From NCBI RefSeq assembly GCF_022539505.1, contig NC_061512.1:151449962-151513961 (forward strand): a DNA stretch of 64,000 nt, written 5' to 3'. This DNA comes from Lolium rigidum (lineage: Eukaryota > Streptophyta > Magnoliopsida > Poales > Poaceae). The notes beneath the pieces are model-generated. The model saw only the letters and a program-made list of their open reading frames with translations. It had not been told where the DNA came from and searched no databases. The position numbers and the translations under genes were made by a program. How positions within the stretch are numbered: position 1 is the first letter of the stretch; each line of letters starts with the position of its first letter. Shown piece after piece: positions 11,263 through 23,295 of this stretch.

Positions 11263-12632
11263 GCGGGCTGTGGGGTGGGAAAGACGGCCGTAGGTGAGGC
11301 CAGCGGCCCCGATCCCTTATATGAGGAGCGCTCCGCCGTTCGAACTGCTAGGGCGGATGGATCGAAGGCCTCCGATCTGGTGCGTGGCGAGAATTGGGGA
11401 GACGAGCACGAGAAACAGGGGAGTGGGCGGTGACTCCTCGCAGGAGTTGTTCATAGAAATTTTGCAACTGTCCCACACGTGGAGACATAGGGTGGGTGAA
11501 AATACGGATTTTATTTAGAGGGGAAATATAAGTTTGACGAGATCATGCATATGTTATTTTTATCTTTTGGTTGATGAATCTGAGCGTTCCTGTTCTTTCC
11601 CTCGAGGAATTAATCCTAACCAAATACCAGTCGAAGTGTTATAATGGTATTGGACTATTGGTACCCACACATAGGCGATATAGCACAAATTTAACTTCTG
11701 CGTAATATACTTTTTTTATTAGTAGCCATCTTTATTATTATTTCTCCTTCCGTGTAAGGAATATTTAGTACCGATATTTCTTAGTTCTTCTCGACATGTG
11801 TGGTTTCCGACTGAACGATTCACGTCTTGTCAAATATAATTCATAACGGTTTATTTGTGTCACAATATATAGGTCCCATCCCAATGGTCCTCCCGCTAGC
11901 TATTACATGATGTAGTGCTAGCTATTACATGATGTAGTACCAGTGTTAATTTTTCCGTGACACATCCACGCTCGTCACGGAAGCTATCTAGTCGTCACAG
12001 AATGTGCTAATGTGTGACGGTGCTTGTGTGACGTCACAGAACTTTTGGAATTCATGACGCCAGAGGTGAAACGTCATACATTGTGATATTCCATGACGTT
12101 ACAGACCACTGTCATGAGGGTTTTCGTCATAGTATATCAGATCTCTTGTAGTGAGTTTAAGGCTGTGGTTAGATTTATCTTAATTACTTTCTTGTAGTTG
12201 CGGATGCTTGCAAGGGGTATAATCACAAGTATGTATTAGTCCTAGGAAGGGCGGTACATTAGCATAGGTTCACCCACACAACACTTATCAAAACAATGAA
12301 GATTAATCAGCTGTATGTAGCGAAAGCACTAGACTAAAATCCCGTGTGTCCTCGAGAACGTTTGGTCATTATAAGTAAACAAACCGACTTGTCCTTTGTG
12401 CTAACAAGGATTGGGCCACTCGCTGCAATTATTTCTCTCGCATTTTACTTACTTGTACTTTATTCATCTGTTACATCAAAACCCCCCGAATACTTGTTTG
12501 TGAGCATTTACAGTGAATCCTTCATCAAAACTGCCTGTCAACACCTTCTGCTCCTCGTTGGGATCGACATTCTTACTTATCGAAGATACTACGATACACC
12601 CCCCATACTTGTGGGTCATCAAGACTATTTTC

Positions 12633-12650
12633 TGGCGCCGTTGCCGGGGA
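12633..12650 (+). other. Primer-binding site of element B (Athila type)
   Basis: TGGCGCCGTTGCCGGGGA lies 11 bases after the LTR end. This is the primer site usual in grass Athila-like elements, generally attributed to tRNA-Asp. Confidence 0.85.
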
Positions 12651-12699
12651 GTGAAGCGCTATTGGTAAGTGGAATTGGTAAGGAAAACCTTTACTGTTT

Positions 12700-14403
12700 G
12701 TGCTGATTTTATTTCTGCCTGCTGCTCAAAGAAATTATGCTACTACTGAAAAAGAATTATTAGCTGTAGTCTTTGCTTGTGATAAATTTAGATCTTATAT
12801 TGTTGATTCAAAAGTTACAATTCATACGGATCATGCTGCAATTAGATACCTTATGACAAAGAAAGATGCTAAGCCGAGGCTTATTAGATGGGTACTTCTT
12901 TTGCAAGAATTTGATTTACATATTGTAGATAGGAAAGGTGCTGATAATCCTGTTGCCGATAATTTGTCTAGATTGGAAAATATTGCTTATGATCCTGTTC
13001 CTGTTAATGATAGTTTTCCAAATGAACAATTGGCTGTAATAAAGGTGAGCTCGCGAGACAGTCCTTGGTATGCTGATTATGCTAACTTTATTGTTTCCAA
13101 GTACTTGCCTCCAACCTTTTCAGCTCAGCAGAGGAGGAAATTCTTTTATGACTTGAGGCATTATTTCTGGGATGACCCACACTTATATAAAGAAGGAGTG
13201 GATGGTATTATGCGAAGGTGTGTTCCCGAATATGAACAACAAGAGATATTGAGTAAATGTCATGGCGGTGCTTATGGAGGACATCACGCCGGAGATAGAA
13301 CCGCGCAAAAGGTTCTACAATCAGGTTTTTATTGGCCAACTCTCTTCAAAGATGCAAGGAAGTTTATTTTATCTTGTGATGAATGTCAAAGGGTTGGTAA
13401 TATCTCCAGACGCAATGAAATGCCTATGAATTATACTCTTGTTATTGAACCGTTTGATTGTTGGGGATTTGACTTCATGGGACCTTTTCCCTCTTCAAAA
13501 GGTAACACTCATATACTTGTTGCCGTTGATTATGTTACTAAATGGGTGGAAGCCATACCTACAAAAAGTGCTGATGGTGAGACCTCTTTAAAAATGCTTT
13601 TAGATATTATTTTTCCTAGATTTGGAGTACCTAGATATATTATGACTGATGGAGGTTCTCATTTTATTCATGGAGGTTTTAGAAAAACTCTTGCTAAGTA
13701 TGGTATTAATCATAGAATTGCTTCCGCTTATCACCCTCAAAGTAGTGGTCAAGTAGAATTATCAAATAGAGAAATTAAATCTATCTTGCAGAAAACCATT
13801 AATAAATCTAGAAAGAATTGGGCTAGTAAATTGAAAGACGCACTATGGGCTTATAGAACTGCTTATAAAAACCCCATGGGAATGTCACCTTATAAAATGG
13901 TTTACGGAAAAGCTTGTCATTTACCTTTAGAACTAGAACACAAAGCTTATCGGGCTGTTAGAGAATTAAATAAAGATCCTAAACTTGCCGGTGATAAGAG
14001 ATTGCTACAATTAAGTTCTCTAGATGAATGGAGAAGTGAAGCTTATGAAAATGCTAAACTCTTTAAAGAAAAAGTTAAAAAATGGCATGATAGAAGGATC
14101 ATCAAAATAGAGTTTAATATTGGGGATAAAGTCCTATTGTATCGGTCTCGTCTCGGATTCTTTGCGGGGAAATTACTCTCGAAATGGGAAGGACCATATG
14201 TTGTTGAGGAGGTGTATCGTTCGGGAGCAATTAAAATTAGCTCTCTCCAAGGCAATGCTACGCAAGTGGTGAATGGACAAAGACTCAAGCATTATATCTC
14301 AGGTGATTCTTATAATGTTGATGTTGATATTATTCGAGTGGAAACACCGGAGGCTTTCATCAAAGGACAAATTGACGAGTCCGCCGAACTCGACTTTGAA
14401 TAG
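12700..14403 (+). pseudogene. pol: Truncated pol of element B: RNase H and integrase
   Basis: A 567-codon open frame covers the 3' half of an Athila pol. Residues ~10-90 are the end of a gypsy RNase H ([40 protein letters not shown]). Residues ~180-235 form the HHCC integrase zinc domain (HGGAYGGHH ... CDEC). The integrase core follows with all three catalytic acids: D258 (WGFDFMGPF), D317 (MTDGGSHF) and E353 (GQVELSNRE), with spacings of 59 and 36. The C-terminal domain has NIGDKVLLY and [10 protein letters not shown]. The integrase is uninterrupted, which is notable, but the first codons come from a deletion junction near 12715 and the frame has no native start, so it is a pol remnant. Confidence 0.88.
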
Positions 14404-14521
14404 GTAACAGTACTGGTAATGAAAAGTTCGCGATTTACTTTACGAACATTATTTTTGTTGTTTTTGGAAAATATGAAAAATTACGAGTTCGAAACGGAGT
14501 GGAAAGGACGCACGAGGGCGT

Positions 14522-14575
14522 GCCACCATAGGCCGGCGCGGCCTGGCCTGGGCCCGCGCCGACCTATGGTCTGGC
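14522..14575 (+). promoter_or_regulatory. GC-rich hairpin upstream of extra ORF in element B
   Basis: Arms 14522-14543 and 14550-14575 (CCATAGGCCGGCGCGG against CCCGCGCCGACCTATGG) repeat the hairpin of the Athila LTRs. It lies between integrase and the extra ORF and is followed by a TATA-like box at 14642. Confidence 0.55.
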
Positions 14576-14641
14576 CGCCTCGTCGCCCCTTTCCGACTCT
14601 GGTTCGATCTGGTACTTTCCGTTTGTTCTGAAATTTTTTAT

Positions 14642-14649
14642 TATAAAAT
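14642..14649 (+). promoter_or_regulatory. TATA-like box before extra ORF of element B
   Basis: TATAAAAT stands 93 bases before ATG 14742 and 66 bases after the GC hairpin. A short perfect hairpin GGACCTC-TG-GAGGTCC follows at about 14656-14671. Together they look like an internal promoter; this is inference. Confidence 0.4.
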
Positions 14650-14741
14650 CCCCCGGACCTCTGGAGGTCCGTATATCGTTTTCTCGACGTGTTTTGTTTC
14701 GAGCTGTTTCTGCCAGGATCTGTTTTCAGTCTAGGAGCACC

Positions 14742-15197
14742 ATGGCCTCCGACAACAAGGGCAAGGGGTTTTCGGAGGAAGAAGTGAAGAGGGTGCCATC
14801 AAGACAAGAGCAGCAAGCCGTTGGGAGCAAGCAAATCTTGGTGGGATCTGTTGACACTCGACGTTCTTTTTCTCATAACTTGCAGGGACCTTTACCACCT
14901 GCCCTTGGCCTCGACTCTTTCCCTGTGCTGGAAGAAGTTCTACGGACTACCGATGAGTTTTGTGATCAATATCGGGCTCTAAGAAGAGAAGTGGAGATAC
15001 TCCAGGAGGAGAATTGTCGCCTCCGAAGAATGCTTGAATACCATTCGATTCACATCACAAGGTCATCACCGCCAACTTCAGATAACAATGAATCTCTTCG
15101 AGTCTTAGTGCAGAATTGCCAAGCTGAGAAACTGAAGTTGAAGGAGTTTTGTAAGAAGCGCATGAAGGATTCATCACCACCATCGCCAAAGGAGTAA
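14742..15197 (+). CDS. Extra 3' ORF of element B (Athila, coiled coil, 151 aa)
   Basis: The start at 14742 is chosen because its context CACCATGGCC is a strong plant initiation site; the frame is open upstream to 14694. The product begins MASDNKGKGFSEEE and has a predicted coiled coil at about residues 75-115 (YRALRREVEILQEENCRLRR). Athila elements carry an additional ORF between integrase and the 3' LTR, sometimes called env-like. This ORF has no signal peptide or membrane segment, so an envelope role is not supported here. It is intact while most of pol is deleted. Confidence 0.55.
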   Translation: MASDNKGKGFSEEEVKRVPSRQEQQAVGSKQILVGSVDTRRSFSHNLQGPLPPALGLDSFPVLEEVLRTTDEFCDQYRALRREVEILQEENCRLRRMLEYHSIHITRSSPPTSDNNESLRVLVQNCQAEKLKLKEFCKKRMKDSSPPSPKE

Positions 15198-16950
15198 TTC
15201 ATCATCGGTATTGGCATCCCCTTGGTTTGTTCCAAGCTTGGGGGAGTGCCGCGGTATCACATTATCATTACCTTTTACTTTTTACTATCAAGTAGTGTCA
15301 TATCATGAGTAGGGAAGTTATCGTATGAGATGGGTTGCAGTGTGGAAGTATCTCTCCTTTAGTTTGTCTATGTATCCCTTGGTGTGAGTTATCGTTATGG
15401 AATATTAATGAGAAGTCTTATCATTTACATATTGCACACCTTATTTTAGTTTGCAATTTCTACTATATGATTGATCTTGATTTTAGTATTGGTACCACTT
15501 TGGGAGCATTGAGTAAATCTATTTGGTTTTGGCAAACTTAGCAATGGTCAATAGCAACAACACTTTGAGTTTAAGAGGAATAGAGGAAACAAATGTAGAA
15601 GATATTATTATCTTTCTTATCAGTTCTTATCTTAGTTAAAACTGTTTGTGCTTACAAGTAAGATGCATGATTGTTTCTATCACATGTATATTTGTTTGTT
15701 TCCCTCAACTCCTATGCTTGCTATTTAACCTTGCTAGCCAAAGACCTGTACTGAGAGGGAATACTTCTCGTGCATCCAAACTTGAACCCAAACCTATGCC
15801 ATTTGTGTCCACCATACCTACCTACTGCATGGTAATTTCTGCCATTCCAAGTAAATACTTCATGTGCTACCTTTAAACAATTCAAAACTTATTACTTCTT
15901 ATTTGTGCCAATGTTTTATAGCTCATGAGGAAGTGTGTGGTGTTTTATCTTTCAGTCTTGTTAGGCAGCCTCCACTAAAGGACTAGTGGCTTCATCCACT
16001 TATCCTATAATTTTGCAATAAGAGCTGGCAACGGGGTTCCCAGCCCCCAATTAATTAACTTTCATTAATAATTCTCTTCACATGTTTTGCCCTGATTCAT
16101 CAGTAAGCAACTTAATTTTGCAATAGACACTCCTCCATGGTATGAGATTGTTGGAAGGCACCCGAGGATTCGGTTAGCCATGGCTTGTGTAAGCAAAGGT
16201 TGGGGGGAGTGTCATCCTTAAATAAACTAAAGTATATGTGTAAACAAAAGAGAACAGGGATGATCTACCTTGCTGGTAGAGATAACGTCCTTCATGGGAG
16301 CCGCTCTTTGGATGTTTGTTTGGCAAGGGGGTTAGAGTACCCGCTACCAGTCGTTGACAACAACAAACACCTCTCAAAACTTTACTTTTATTCTCTTTAT
16401 ATGATTTCAAAACTGAAAAAGCTCTAGCACATGATTTAATCTCTGCTTCCCTCCGCGAAGGGCCTGTCTTTTACTTTATGTTGAGTCAGTAAACCTATTT
16501 CCCTCCATCTCAAGCAAGCATTTGAGTTGTTGTGATCAAACCATTATATTGTGATTTGCTTCATCATGTCTTTACTCTTTCTTGTTTAGTACAAGTTTTA
16601 CCTGAATGAATATAGCTTTGAAAGTCATCAATGATTAATATGATTGAGTGTGCAAGTTTACCATAAGCTTTTAATATGAGAGCGCTGCTCAATAGATAAA
16701 GTATAATCTGTTAACTGTTCTCTGACCAAGAACAAAGTTTGCCATCACCAATTATGATTCCTTATGCACCTTTATTTGTGATTACCTTATACTTGTTTCA
16801 AGTTGAGTTATATGAGAAAGTTGCTTACTATAATGTCTTGTGTGAATGAATATGATGCTTCTTGTCCGTATTTTATTTATTGACTCTTCACTCCATAAAC
16901 ATGTGGACCTGTTTACCGAGTTCAGTCTCGCTTGGGGACAAGCGAAGTCT
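15198..16950 (+). other. 3' noncoding region of element B
   Basis: AT-rich stretch between the extra ORF and the polypurine tract with only short domain-less ORFs. It includes GCTTGGGGGAGTG at about 15236-15248 and GGTTGGGGGGAGTG at about 16199-16212, imperfect copies of the terminal polypurine tract. I see no gene. Confidence 0.6.
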
Positions 16951-16964
16951 AAGCTTGGGGGGAG
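16951..16964 (+). other. Polypurine tract of element B
   Basis: AAGCTTGGGGGGAG precedes the LTR start TGATACGTCC by one base. Confidence 0.85.
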
Positions 16965-16965
16965 T

Positions 16966-18478
16966 TGATACGTCCAATTTGCATCACTATTTTATATCAT
17001 AATTTGCTGTTATTCATTGATATATTTCATATTGGGACACAATACTTATGTTATTTCATCTATTTTGCATGTTTCATGATTATTTGGAGATCGAGCACCG
17101 GAGCCAGGATTCTGCTGGAAAAAGCACCGTCAGGATGCAATATTTCGGAAGATCAACCGTGGAAGGAAGTTTTACAGAAAATCCTATTTTTCCAGATGAC
17201 GGAGGAAGCCAGAAGGGGGAGCCAGGTGGACCCAGGGTGGGCCCACACCATAGGGTGGCGCGGCCCATGGCCCGGCCGCGCCACCATGTGGTGTGGGGCC
17301 CCTCGGCCTCTTTCGCCTCCTTTTCTTCGCGAAACCCTTCGTCCCGAAGACCTAAGCTACGGAGGAATCCTCACGAAGGGTTACAGCCCGCCTCGCGGGG
17401 CGGAGAACACCAGAGAGAAAAGAGCTCTCCGGCGGGCAGGAATCCGCCGGGGAAATTCCCTCCCGGAGGGGGAAATCGACGCCATCGTCACCGCCATCGA
17501 GCTGGACATCATCTCCATCACCATCATCATCATCTCCACCATCATCACCGCCATCTCCACCGCTGGACATCGTCACCGCTGTAGCAATTTGGGTTTGATC
17601 TTGATTGTTTGATAGGGGAAACTCTCCCGTACTCGATTTCTACTTGTTGTTTATGCTATTGAGTGAAACCATTGAACCAAGGTCTATGTTCAGATTGTTA
17701 TTCATCATCATATCACCTCTGATCATGTTCCATATGATGTCTCGTGAGGAGGTCGTTTAGTTCTTGAGGACATGGGTGAAGTCTAATTGTTAGTAGTGAA
17801 CTATGGTTGAGTAATATTCAATGTTATGATATTTAAGTTGTGGTGTTATTCTTCTAGTGGTGTCGTGTGAACGTCGACTACACGACACTTCACCATTTAT
17901 GGGCCTAGGGGAGTGCATCTTGTATTCGTTTGCCAATTGCGGGGTTGCCGGAGTGACGAAACCTAAACCCCCGTTGGTATATCGATGCGGGAGGGATCGC
18001 AGGATCTCGCAGTTTAAGGCTGTGGTTAGATTTATCTTAATTACTTTCTTGTAGTTGCGGATGCTTGCAAGGGGTATAATCACAAGTATGTATTAGTCCT
18101 AGGAAGGGCGGTACATTAGCATAGGTTCACCCACACAACACTTATCAAAACAATGAAGATTAATCAGATGTATGTAGCGAAAGCACTAGACTAAAATCCC
18201 GTGTGTCCTCGAGAACGTTTGGTCATTATAAGTAAACAAACCGGCTTGTCCTTTGTTCTAACAAGGATTGGGCCACTCGCTGCAATTATTTCTCTCGCAT
18301 TTTACTTACTTGTACTTTATTCATCTGTTACATCAAAACCCCCTGAATACTTGTTTGTGAGCATTTACAGTGAATCCTTCATCAAAACTTCCTGTCAACA
18401 CCTTCTGCTCCTCGTTGGGATCGACATTCTTACTTATCGAAGATACTACGATACACCCCCTATACTTGTGGGTCATCA
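16966..18478 (+). repeat. Element B 3' LTR (1513 bp)
   Basis: Complete LTR, TGATACGTCC to GTGGGTCATCA, followed by the target duplication GCTAG at 18479-18483. It carries the GC hairpin at 17243-17296 and shows the empty site for CACTA element C (CTCGCAGTTTAAGG near 18007). Confidence 0.93.
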
Positions 18479-18483
18479 GCTAG

Positions 18484-19975
18484 TACCGAAGGCTACGAGG
18501 AGGAGGAGGTCTTCTACGAAGAAGAAGAAAACTTTGACCACTGTACCGATCAAGGCAAGCTATACTCTTGCAAGCTACCCTAATGCAAGCTCTACTTGAG
18601 CAAGGCACCATTGCAATATTATTTTGTGTTTAAGGACTTTACTGTCCAAGCCCAAGTTTTTATCTTGCAAAGTTTTTTACTTTGGTTATCAAGGCTTACT
18701 TTTATAGTTAACTTTGGTCTAGATATGGAGTATTACAAGAACATCCAAATTAGCCTAGAGAGCTACAAGTTAGTTAGCACCCCTCATGACTAGTTGCTAG
18801 TGCTAAAACTAAAATTGACTACTCTAGATGGGAACATGTGAATCAAGTGACTTTGAAAACCTTGGAATGATGATTCATTCTATTGAAAGATTTTGAAGGT
18901 GAATATGAATTGAATGACATGGGGAATTTGACAAAAGCTGATGATTGGGTTTGGATGCGATACCATTCCAATTTTAGAGTACCCCCACAATACCTGATTA
19001 TGGGTAGGGCTTAACTGGAAATTTATGCACTTTAGTATGGGTTCCCCCTAACAAGCATCATAGGGGGTTATGCCGAGGCTGCCTCCGTGAAATGTGAAAT
19101 GACGTGAAAATGAGGTGAATGTCTTACCCAAGCCCTGTGCAGTTCCCAGGATGGCAGATTGCCATCACTGGGAGGCCAAGCTCATAGGGGAGGTACCTAT
19201 ACTAGGGTATGTAAGTGAAAGGTTAATGGTTGATGATCCGCATACTGAGTATGATTATTCAGGGCTATCCCTGACGGATGTAATAAAAAGTTGTGGCACA
19301 AGTGTACAACCTCTGCACAGTGTAAACCTATTCAAATAGCCGTGTCCGCGGTTATGGACGGTTAGATGGCCATACTGTTCCGTTGTCAAATGTTTTCTAA
19401 TAATGAATGGTGAACTGAAAGGAGAATTTGACTTGATCACAACAGAGTTGTGGGAATGACACTAATGTTCCCACTTGAGTTAAGTTAGGAAAATGAAGAG
19501 TCTTTTATCACTAAGTGCTTAAGAAATAAATCTGGCTTGATGCAAATAAACCTAGAGCTTAGAACCCCCTTACTATAGTTGATAGTGCTTACACTAGTAT
19601 TGCTTTGCGAGTACTTTAAAGTACTCATGGCTGTGTCCCTGGCTATTAAAATGGTCAGACTATGAAGAAGAGCACCAGTATCAGGAAGATGGACATCAGG
19701 ACGTCTACGATAACTAGGCTCGTCTCCTGACGTCAAGCGTTGCCTGTGGAATAGATGGACCGCTACTACTTTGCTTCCGCTATGTGTTTTGTATGTTGAT
19801 CTGTAGATCAACGGTTGTTGAATATTGGATCATGTGATCCCTTGTTGTAAGACAATTATGTTTGTAATGAATAATGTTCTATGATATCAACTATTATGTC
19901 TCGCAAAAATAATCTTCCTGGGATTGCGATGTATGGCATAATAGGCATCTGGACTTAAAAATCCGGATGTTGACA
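18484..19975 (+). repeat. Element A 3' LTR, second part
   Basis: Resumes element A's LTR after the GCTAG duplication. Bases 19027-19975 match 1-949. The 3' flank CGTAT (19976-19980) would be one copy of A's target duplication; the other is outside the window. Small ORFs here and at 88-312 are the same domain-less LTR frame. Confidence 0.9.
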
Positions 19976-21070
19976 CGTATCCAACACCAATCAACTTATT
20001 TGAAATAACTCTCAGAGGTTAAATACATTATGGACCAGAGAGCTAATCATACATAAACAAAAAATACTAACGAGCTCTGAACAAAATTTGAGTGAAAGAA
20101 CAAGAGCTAAACACAGTACTACAAAACTAGAACACTCGCAGAACAATAATAGCGAAAAGTAGGGCGGTCTATGCAATTAAAACAGAGCGTGTCTCTCTCC
20201 CACAAAATATGCTAGGATATAACCATATGCTACAGTAAACAAAACTAAACTAAACTAAAAAAATAAAGACGCTCCAGGAACAACACATAGCGTATGAAGC
20301 AATAAAAATATAGCACATGTTGCTTTGTTGATGAGGAGGGGATGCCTTGGGCATCCCCAAGCTTTGACGCTTGTACATCTTGAATATTTTTTGGGGTGCA
20401 GGGTCATCCCCAAGCTTGAGCTTTTTTCCATTCTTCATCTCATCACATCATTCTTCTCTCCCTACACTTGAAAACTTTCTTCATATAAAACTTCACACAA
20501 TTCTTTATTAGCAGCATTAGCACAATCAAAATAAACAAATCCACTTGGGTTCAACTAAAATATATCTAACATCTATTAAAGTATTAGCTACTGTAGCAAC
20601 CTTTCAAAAAGCTCTTTGATCAAAAGAACTAAAAAAGAAAGAGATTTAAGAGGCAAATGTAAATAGTGCAAAAATCTGTCAAAACAGAACAACAGGTAAA
20701 GATCGATTTGTTCGAAAATCATATGTTGCTCATCTCGAAAAGTGGTCAACTAACGAAAGTTAGATAATAACCTGGGGCATATGAATAAAAATGACAGCTC
20801 AAAATTCCGCACTGGCTATTTATGCGAATATTTATGGTAACAACACAAAATCTGTTTTCAGGACAACAACTTCCCCAAATCTTACTTTCTTCCTATTAGA
20901 GGCTATTCTTGGCACAAAAAGGAAATAAAAATGATAAGGAGAGGTTATTACGGATATAATAACTTCCAATACTCAACAAAGAGAAAAAATACAGTAAATA
21001 AAACATGGGTTATCTCCCAAGAGTGCTTTTCTTTAACGCCTTTCAGCTAGGCGTAAAAAAAATGCGAGCA

Positions 21071-21796
21071 TCAAGTATTATCAAGTGAAGAAGCATCAGT
21101 AAGCAAATTCAAAACACATTTAAGTCTAAACCACTTCCTATTAATAGGAATCTTGTACACAAATAAATCCATAAAGAACAAAGTAACAAGCATATGATGA
21201 TAAGACAAGAATAACTTCAAAACTTTCAGCATATAGAGAGGTGTTTTAGTACCAAGAAAACTTCTACAACCACATTCTCCTCTCTCATAATAACTTTCAG
21301 TAGCATCATGAATAAACTCAACAATATAACTATCACATAAAACATTCTTATCATGATACCCATGGATAAAATAATTATTACTCTCCATATAAGCATAGTC
21401 ATTCTTATTAATTGTAGTGTGGGAGCAAATTCAACAAAATAGCCATCATTATTCTTCTCATCACCATAATAATCAGATATAGGAGACATATTGTAATCAT
21501 AATTAGTTTTCTTCTAAATAGTAGGTGGACTGAAAATCTCATATTCATCATCGTAATCATCATAACAAATTTTCTCCTCTAAAGCAGGGGAAGTAAAAAA
21601 GATCATTTTCATGAAAACTAGTTTCCCCAAGGTTAGAATTTTCCATAGCATTAGCAATAATGATGTTCGTAATAATAACATTGCCATTAGAATGCAAATA
21701 AAGTTCCATAGATTTTATAATTTTCTCTTCGAACACTTCATGTCCTAACTCAAGATAAATACTATAAAGTTCTCTAATTTTTTTGTTGTTTTCCAT
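21071..21796 (-). pseudogene. Leader ORF of element D (frameshifted)
   Basis: The minus-strand frame starts at 21796 (MENNKKIRELYSIYLELGHE), about 130 bases after the primer site, and continues through overlapping frames at 21489-21226 and 21388-21071 that each read as coding for part of their length. Repeated frame changes show decay. Grass Athila relatives without gag-pol often carry a protein gene here; I recognise the opening as that type from general knowledge but know no function. It is not gag: no AxxWW motif or zinc knuckle is visible. Confidence 0.5.
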
Positions 21797-21926
21797 TAAG
21801 CCTAACTAGTAAAAATAAAAAACAAGAAACATCAACATGGAAAGAAAGCTTGGAATAAACTAAGAAAAACTATAACAAAGTAAAGAGATTGAAGATGAGA
21901 GACTCCCCTTGCAGAAATCCTCTTTC

Positions 21927-21944
21927 TCCCCGGCAACGGCGCAA
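21927..21944 (-). other. Primer-binding site of element D
   Basis: The complement reads TTGCGCCGTTGCCGGGGA, one base different from the Athila primer site, and lies just after the LTR end at 21953. Confidence 0.75.
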
Positions 21945-21952
21945 GAAAATCT

Positions 21953-23002
21953 TGATGGTGCTCCGGTGATGGTGCCAGACAATCTTGTTGAGCGTTGTTG
22001 TGGTAGCGGTTGGGAAACCCCAAGAGGAAGGTGTGATGAGCACATCAGCAAGTTTTCCCTCAGTATGAAACCAAGGTTTAATCGACCAGTAGGAGAAAGG
22101 CGTGAGTTGAAGGTGTTGCTAGCTGACTAGTGGCAGGGCGCACTACCGGCGTTAGCAACAACGTGGGACCTGCACACAACACAACCAAAGTACTTTGCCC
22201 CAACTTGGAGTGAGGTTGTCAATCTCACCGGTTTGCTGAACACAAAGGATTAGACGTATCGAGTGGAAATAGATGTTCGCAGAAAGTAAATAGAACATGA
22301 TTGCACTAGATGAATTTATCAGTGCAAAGGAAACAGGACCGGGGTCCACAGTTCACTAAAGATAAATAACATGTTGGGTGAATAAATTATAGTTGGGCAA
22401 TTGACAGAATATCGACCATACATGACAAGATGATTACTATGAGATTTGATTGGGCATTACAACATAATACATAGACCGTAATCCAACCGCGTCTATGAAT
22501 TATAATCCACCTTCCGGTTATCGTCCGAACCCCTTTCAGTATTAAGTTGCAAACAAAAGATTATCGCATTAAGCAATGTGTGTAAAGTAAACAATAGAAT
22601 TATCCTTGGATAAAATATTGTTGTTTTCTCCCTAGTAGCAACATCACATCTACAATCTTAGAAGCTATTGTCACTCTCCCAGAAAACGAGAGGCATGAAC
22701 CTACTATCGAGCACAAATACCCCCACTTGGAGTCACAAATATCTACATGGCCAGAGTATCCACTAGCAATGGAGATCATGCAAGATAAGAAATAACATAT
22801 GAAATGAATATGTAATCGATCTCAACATAGTATAAAATATTCATCGGATCCCAGCAAACACAACATGTAGGATTACATAAGGATAATCTTGATCATGTAG
22901 GGCAGCTCACAAGATCTATACATGAAGCACAAATTGGAGAAGACAACCATCTAGCTACTGCTATGGACCCATAGTCCAGGGATGAACTACTCACGCATCA
23001 CT
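21953..23002 (-). repeat. Element D LTR fragment (3' ~1050 bp)
   Basis: Matches the minus-strand LTR of element I at 37188-38214 and 42468-42500. Homology stops at about 23002; roughly the first 550 bp of the LTR are missing. Confidence 0.75.
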
Positions 23003-23295
23003 TAATTTTGGAAGGCAACCCGGAAGTTATTAGGTGTCTTTCTTAATTTTGTGTCTTGAGTATAATTGCATTCATGTTGCATTAGCACTTTTATACATGT
23101 TCCTATTAGAGTTGGCTTGGGACTATTTCAAAAGGTAGAATTCATCATTGATGAAATCATGTGTTGCATATCCTGGTTAAAAAATTCTACAGAATATATG
23201 CATGCGTTTTTGGATGCTAGCTAGACTAATGTTTTAGGTCCTTAGTGGATTTTCGAAGAAGAATGAGTGGTTTGCGAAGTTACACGGATTTTAGC

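Larger units (their letters stand above)
7176..12153. mobile_element. Element C: non-autonomous CACTA transposon (4978 bp)
   Basis: Left end CACAACAAGGGATCTGATATA matches the inverted right end CACTACAAGAGATCTGATATA with two mismatches, and both flanks carry the 3-bp duplication AGT (7173-7175 and 12154-12156). The 3' LTR of B has the uninterrupted sequence. Both ends are crowded with CGTCAC/GTGACG subterminal motifs (about 7200-7440 and 11960-12130), typical transposase-binding arrays of CACTA elements. No transposase of useful length is visible, so it must be mobilised in trans. It carries gene-like exons on the minus strand and a LINE/SINE tail. Confidence 0.9.
6127..12621 (+). repeat. Element B 5' LTR, split by CACTA element C
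   Basis: Bases 6127-7175 and 12154-12621 together match the 3' LTR at 16966-18478. ORFs crossing this LTR (for example one opening MIRPICITILYHNL, found in both LTR copies) have no domain and are not called. Besides C, the LTR holds the GC hairpin described separately. Confidence 0.92.
6127..18478 (+). mobile_element. Element B: Athila-type gypsy retrotransposon, internally deleted
   Basis: Flanked by a perfect 5-bp target duplication GCTAG (6122-6126 and 18479-18483). LTRs start TGATACGTCC and end GTGGGTCATCA; without the CACTA insertion they are about 1514 and 1513 bp and differ at roughly 25 sites by eye. The body has a primer-binding site, a truncated RNase H-integrase ORF, a short extra ORF, a long 3' noncoding region and a polypurine tract. 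Gag, protease, reverse transcriptase and the start of RNase H are missing; the deletion joins near 12715, about 65 bases after the primer site. Athila affiliation rests on the primer site, polypurine tract and gene order. Confidence 0.9.
1..19975 (+). mobile_element. Element A: gag-only gypsy retrotransposon with ~4.4 kb LTRs (5' end outside window)
   Basis: Bases 1-949 match 19027-19975 almost base for base (about 45 differences counted by eye), defining the end of the 5' LTR and of the 3' LTR. Between them lie a primer-binding site, an ORF0-like gene, gag, a polypurine tract and the start of the 3' LTR at 3184. There is no protease, reverse transcriptase or integrase between gag (end 3106) and the polypurine tract (3170), so the element is non-autonomous and would need pol from a relative. 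The initiator-tRNA-Met type primer site and CCHC gag suggest a Tekay/Del-like chromovirus lineage; that lineage call is inference. The 3' LTR is interrupted by element B. Confidence 0.85.
19976..23002 (-). mobile_element. Element D: non-autonomous Athila-like element, truncated
   Basis: Read on the minus strand: 3' part of an LTR (23002 to 21953), Athila-type primer site (21927-21944), a leader ORF (21796 downward), then noncoding sequence with polypurine-like CAAGCTTGGGGATG blocks near 20340-20420. No gag or pol domain is present. Bases 20750-20900 resemble 29160-29300 of element F, so the 3' regions are related. Its left end abuts A and its right end stops inside the LTR without a target duplication. 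Confidence 0.7.
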
